A stretch of 64,000 bases of DNA from Candida dubliniensis CD36 (Eukaryota; Ascomycota; Pichiomycetes; Serinales; Debaryomycetaceae). Numbering within the stretch: the first letter of the stretch is position 1; each line of letters begins with the position of its first letter. Both the position numbers and the translations under genes were made by a program. The notes below the pieces were generated by a model. The model saw nothing but the letters and a program-made list of their open reading frames with translations, ran no database searches and was not told the DNA's origin. The stretch is taken from the NCBI RefSeq assembly GCF_000026945.1, contig NC_012862.1:1542501-1606500 (forward strand), in the 5' to 3' direction. Below are positions 61,273 through 64,000 of this stretch, piece by piece.

Positions 61273-61479
61273 ATGGCTGCCGAAGGATTAGAAAAATTAA
61301 CTGAAATTCCTGTTGAATTCTTCAAAGATGGAAGTGCATTTGTTAAGAAATGTCAAAAACCAGATGAAAAAGAATACTTGAAGATTATTAGAGCCGTAGG
61401 TATTGGTTTCATTATGATGGGTGTTGTTGGCTATGCCGTTAAATTGGTTCATATTCCAATCAGATACTTGATTGTTTAG
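61273..61479 (+). CDS. SSS1: Sec61 translocon gamma subunit
   Basis: Sss1 is the small clamp subunit of the ER protein channel. The real start is the ATG at 61273 (MAAEGLEKL), giving 68 residues, the family size. Upstream in-frame codons have no ATG and are excluded. The conserved cytosolic helix is EIPVEFFKDGSAFVKKCQKP, followed by DEKEYLKIIRAVGIGF and a single C-terminal membrane segment (IMMGVVGYAVKLVHIPI). The lysine/proline turn KCQKPDEKEY is the family hallmark. Confidence 0.95.
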   Translation: MAAEGLEKLTEIPVEFFKDGSAFVKKCQKPDEKEYLKIIRAVGIGFIMMGVVGYAVKLVHIPIRYLIV

Positions 61480-62099
61480 ATATGAAAGGAGAAGAAGAAT
61501 TGTGAATGAATCGGGAGGACGACCCACATGTGAAAAAGAAAGTTGAAACAAAGTTAATAAATCAGAAACGAAGAACTCATTTTTTTGTTAATTCAGTTCA
61601 TTTATTGGAAATCGGGTTATTTACTATTTGACGAAAGGTAAGAAGAATAAAAGTAGAAATTGTATAATTAGTATTAAAATATATGAAATCATCTTTGTTA
61701 ATATGTGTTGAATGTTTGTTATGATGGTTGGGGAGAAATTTCTTTGGAAATAAGAATAGTTCATTATTAAGAATTTCTATTTACATGTTTTATAAAGCAT
61801 CTTCGTTCAGTTTATCAAGCATGTTGTTACTTTTCTAATCAGGATTCTCGTATTTTGATTTGGGTGTTCACTTTTGTTGTTTAACAACCTTTGGTTGAGA
61901 GTTATATTTATATACAGGCGCGTATTATTTTTCCGTTGTAACTGAGTGAGTATTAACTCTTTTAGGAACGAAAAAAAAAAAAAATTTCCAAACCTCATCT
62001 CACTCATCTCTAATCTACATCTCATACTCCATCTCTGTTATATTTTCAACTTAAGGTATATATAAAATTCCTTTTTTCCACACAGCAAAAACAACAATA
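61480..62099. other. Intergenic region SSS1/RRP1
   Basis: The 620 bases are AT-rich. An A run joined to TTTCC (61969-61988) resembles the RRPE element of ribosome-biogenesis genes, followed by repeats of CTCATCTC near 61994-62008. These are weak matches. No gene is seen. Confidence 0.5.
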
Positions 62100-62915
62100 A
62101 TGTCACAAACCTCAAGCTTTGTCAAAAAACTAGCATCCAATGACAAGCCTACAAGAGATTCTGCATTGGAATCATTACAGAACTTTCTCGGTTCTAAGAA
62201 AGATTTATCGTTATTGGATTTAAAGAAAATCTGGAAAGGATTATATTTTTCAATGTGGTATTGTGATCGATCGAAAGCACAAGAACGGTTAGCTGAGAAT
62301 TTGGGCAAATTATATAGTGAAACTGTTAGTGTTCTGTTATTTCCTCAATTTGTGTTGGCATTTTTTGATATTATAAGTATTGAATGGCCTAATATTGATC
62401 AATGGAGAGTAGACAAATATTATTTATTAATAAGAAGAATTTTAAGACATAATTTCAAATTCTTGAAACAAAATAATTGGGATGACAAACTTGTGGAAAA
62501 TTGGGTCAATGTATTACATCAAAGTGTATTAAGTGGTGAAAAGAATGTTAGTATGGGATTACCCTATCATTTGTGTGACATATTTATAGATGAATTGGAA
62601 TTGGTCATGTTTGAAGATATTCAAGAAGAAATCGATGATTTGGATAATGATGCCAGTTTAGAAGATAAAACCAAACTACTTGGTAAAAAAATTGATATTG
62701 TATCAGAAGTTCCCGTGTTGAAACTACTCGAGCCATTTCAAAAGTTGAATAAACTGGCACAATTGAAAACATTGAGAGAGAAATGTGCAGAAGAAGTCTT
62801 GAATGATGAAAGATTGAAAGACTGGGGTGTGATTGAAGAAGATGATGATAGTGATAGTAGTGATAACGAAGATTCAGGTGATGATAATGACGAAGATGAA
62901 TGGAAAGGGTTTTAG
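62100..62915 (+). CDS. RRP1: Ribosomal RNA processing protein RRP1 (Nop52 family)
   Basis: Rrp1/Nop52 acts in nucleolar processing of 27S pre-rRNA toward 25S/5.8S and 60S assembly. The 271-residue protein opens with FVKKLASNDKPTRDSALESL. The core block follows: LSLLDLKKIWKGLYFSMWYC, then DRSKAQERLAENL and FFDIISIEWPNIDQWRVDKY with YYLLIRRILRH. This is the typical Nop52 N-terminal domain. A highly acidic Asp/Ser/Glu tail follows from about residue 247 to the end. Length is close to the baker's-yeast protein (278). The ATG at 62100 is the first in frame. Confidence 0.93.
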   Translation: MSQTSSFVKKLASNDKPTRDSALESLQNFLGSKKDLSLLDLKKIWKGLYFSMWYCDRSKAQERLAENLGKLYSETVSVLLFPQFVLAFFDIISIEWPNIDQWRVDKYYLLIRRILRHNFKFLKQNNWDDKLVENWVNVLHQSVLSGEKNVSMGLPYHLCDIFIDELELVMFEDIQEEIDDLDNDASLEDKTKLLGKKIDIVSEVPVLKLLEPFQKLNKLAQLKTLREKCAEEVLNDERLKDWGVIEEDDDSDSSDNEDSGDDNDEDEWKGF

Positions 62916-63313
62916 GTGAAAATTATACGAGAATCTCAATATGAAGGCACCTGGAAAATTGTATTACGCTGTAGATTTTTAAATTACTCTTGGCTTAATG
63001 ATTAACAGGACAAATTTGTCTTGTTTTTGGCATTGATAAAAGAAGGCTGCAAAAGCAAAAATAAACAACAAGGTGGCACACATTCTGCCAGTCGAACCAG
63101 TAAGCCCAGGTATTACATACCAATTGTATGTAAAGAATTGGTTTTGTTTTAAGGTACAGGTGTTATAAACTGTACGCTCCTGATAATCAATTCATTCTAA
63201 AGTGCAGTCAAAAAAACACTTCTCAAAAAAAAAAAAAAAAGATACGACAAACGAAAACATCTCTTACAAACATAACTTTTCTCTACATCATCTCATGCCA
63301 ACAATATAACAAT
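62916..63313. other. Intergenic region RRP1/SLU7
   Basis: The 398 bases include an A run at 63226-63240 and no gene. Confidence 0.6.
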
Positions 63314-64000
63314 ATGCCAAAGTATCATCCAAACAAAAACGAACTAAACCCATATATTCCTCGATATATATTAGAAACACCAAGATATCAACAAGATATA
63401 ACTAACAAATCTTCTGAACAACAAGAGCAACATACTCACGATCAAACCACAACCACCCATGATCCATTAGCCCATCAACGGAAAACGGGGGAAATCATCG
63501 ATAATAGTGTAGCCCAATCAGGAACTGGTATTAAAGATGAATTCAAGGGCACAATAAGAGTAGAAGAAAATGAAACCTATGATAGTAAACGAGATCGATG
63601 GTATGGATATTCTACAGAGGAATGGTTAACCCATTTGAAAAATTGGAATGAAAAAAAGCAACCTCGAAAAAATCAATCAACACCAGATAATGATGATTCT
63701 GATGATACTGATTATGAATTGGAATTAATTGAATTAGAATTGGATCAAAAAGATATGAATAAAAACATTAAAAAAGATCCCATGGAGAAAATGCTTAGAG
63801 ATAGACAAGATATACCAGCATATATTTATAATATCACTTCTAACCCCAACAATAAAATAAGAATTGAATACGATCCTAAATCTAGATTAGCCAAAGATTC
63901 TGCAAAAGGGTTTTTAAACAAGAGGAATCAATTTGTTAAAAAATTAACTGGTGATGGTGATAAGTTGATGAAACTACAGAAAATGGCACAAGCTCTTGAT
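63314..64000 (+). CDS. SLU7: Pre-mRNA splicing factor SLU7, N-terminal part (runs off the window)
   Basis: Slu7 acts in the second splicing step, in 3' splice-site selection. The frame from the ATG at 63314 is open to the window end, 229 codons. It opens with MPKYHPNKNELNPYIPRYIL, matching the family N-terminus (N-P-Y-I-P-x-Y-I). DPLAHQRKTGEIIDNSV and TYDSKRDRWYGYSTEEWL match the core Slu7 domain. RIEYDPKSRLAKDSAKGF and FLNKRNQFVKKLTGD follow. The CxxCxxxxHxxxxC zinc knuckle usually found between the N-terminus and the SKRDRW block is not present: no Cys occurs in the visible part. I infer loss of this element, not of the gene. Confidence 0.85.
   Translation, partial: MPKYHPNKNELNPYIPRYILETPRYQQDITNKSSEQQEQHTHDQTTTTHDPLAHQRKTGEIIDNSVAQSGTGIKDEFKGTIRVEENETYDSKRDRWYGYSTEEWLTHLKNWNEKKQPRKNQSTPDNDDSDDTDYELELIELELDQKDMNKNIKKDPMEKMLRDRQDIPAYIYNITSNPNNKIRIEYDPKSRLAKDSAKGFLNKRNQFVKKLTGDGDKLMKLQKMAQALD

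Noticed and set aside
1..64000. CRISPR arrays, prophage, operons and bacterial terminators.
   Set aside because: The window is eukaryotic; no spaced direct repeats or polycistronic layout are seen.

Overview
The window is fungal nuclear DNA. It is AT-rich, has compact and mostly intron-free genes on both strands, T-rich promoters and budding-yeast gene families. The gene set (UBA1, HST6, OPI3, JEN1, LYS9, PSK1, TAF6, PRP5) and the very high similarity to remembered Candida proteins point to Candida albicans, or a very close relative such as C. dubliniensis; I recall this gene group from C. albicans chromosome 3. A CTG codon in JEN1 falls where other carboxylate transporters have serine, which fits the CUG-Ser code of this clade. 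CTG codons are therefore probably read as Ser. Several open frames have non-ATG upstream extensions, and starts are given here at the first credible ATG.

Layout. 1-10.1 kb: the 3' half of UBA1 (ubiquitin E1), convergent with HST6 (a-factor ABC exporter), then a BRL1/BRR6 nuclear-envelope protein, a mismatch uracil/thymine DNA glycosylase, a Cys-containing small protein and a TFB6-like TFIIH factor. 10.9-13.1 kb: a 2.17-kb Mutator-like transposon (MULE) copy with terminal inverted repeats and 9-bp target duplications. 13.7-17.1 kb: GID4/VID24, OPI3 and a 69-codon orphan. 17.1-26.8 kb: a 2.3-kb regulatory region, JEN1, LYS9, DML1 and a coiled-coil orphan. 28.5-37.8 kb: PSK1 PAS kinase, an SLD3 replication factor and TAF6. 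38.0-44.4 kb: two divergent paralogous orphan genes, with a second MULE copy (2.25 kb, its own 9-bp target duplication) between them. 45.1-49 kb: a coiled-coil orphan, a predicted N-myristoylated small protein and RMD9. 50.7-64 kb: VHC1, PRP5, a dienoyl-CoA isomerase-like enzyme, an ATP22-like mitochondrial translation factor, SSS1, RRP1 and the 5' part of SLU7.

Most genes are unrelated housekeeping functions. Small themes are two splicing factors (PRP5, SLU7), two mitochondrial expression factors (RMD9, ATP22-like), DML1 for mitochondrial inheritance, and carbon-source genes (GID4, JEN1, PSK1). The most unusual content is the pair of MULE-type elements. They have identical 31-bp perfect termini and different perfect 9-bp target duplications. 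They carry only remnants of a FAR1/WRKY-GCM1-type DNA-binding transposase, with no catalytic core. Other items of interest are a candidate a2-Mcm1 operator upstream of HST6, an SLU7 that appears to lack its zinc knuckle, and the orphan paralog pair around the second MULE copy.
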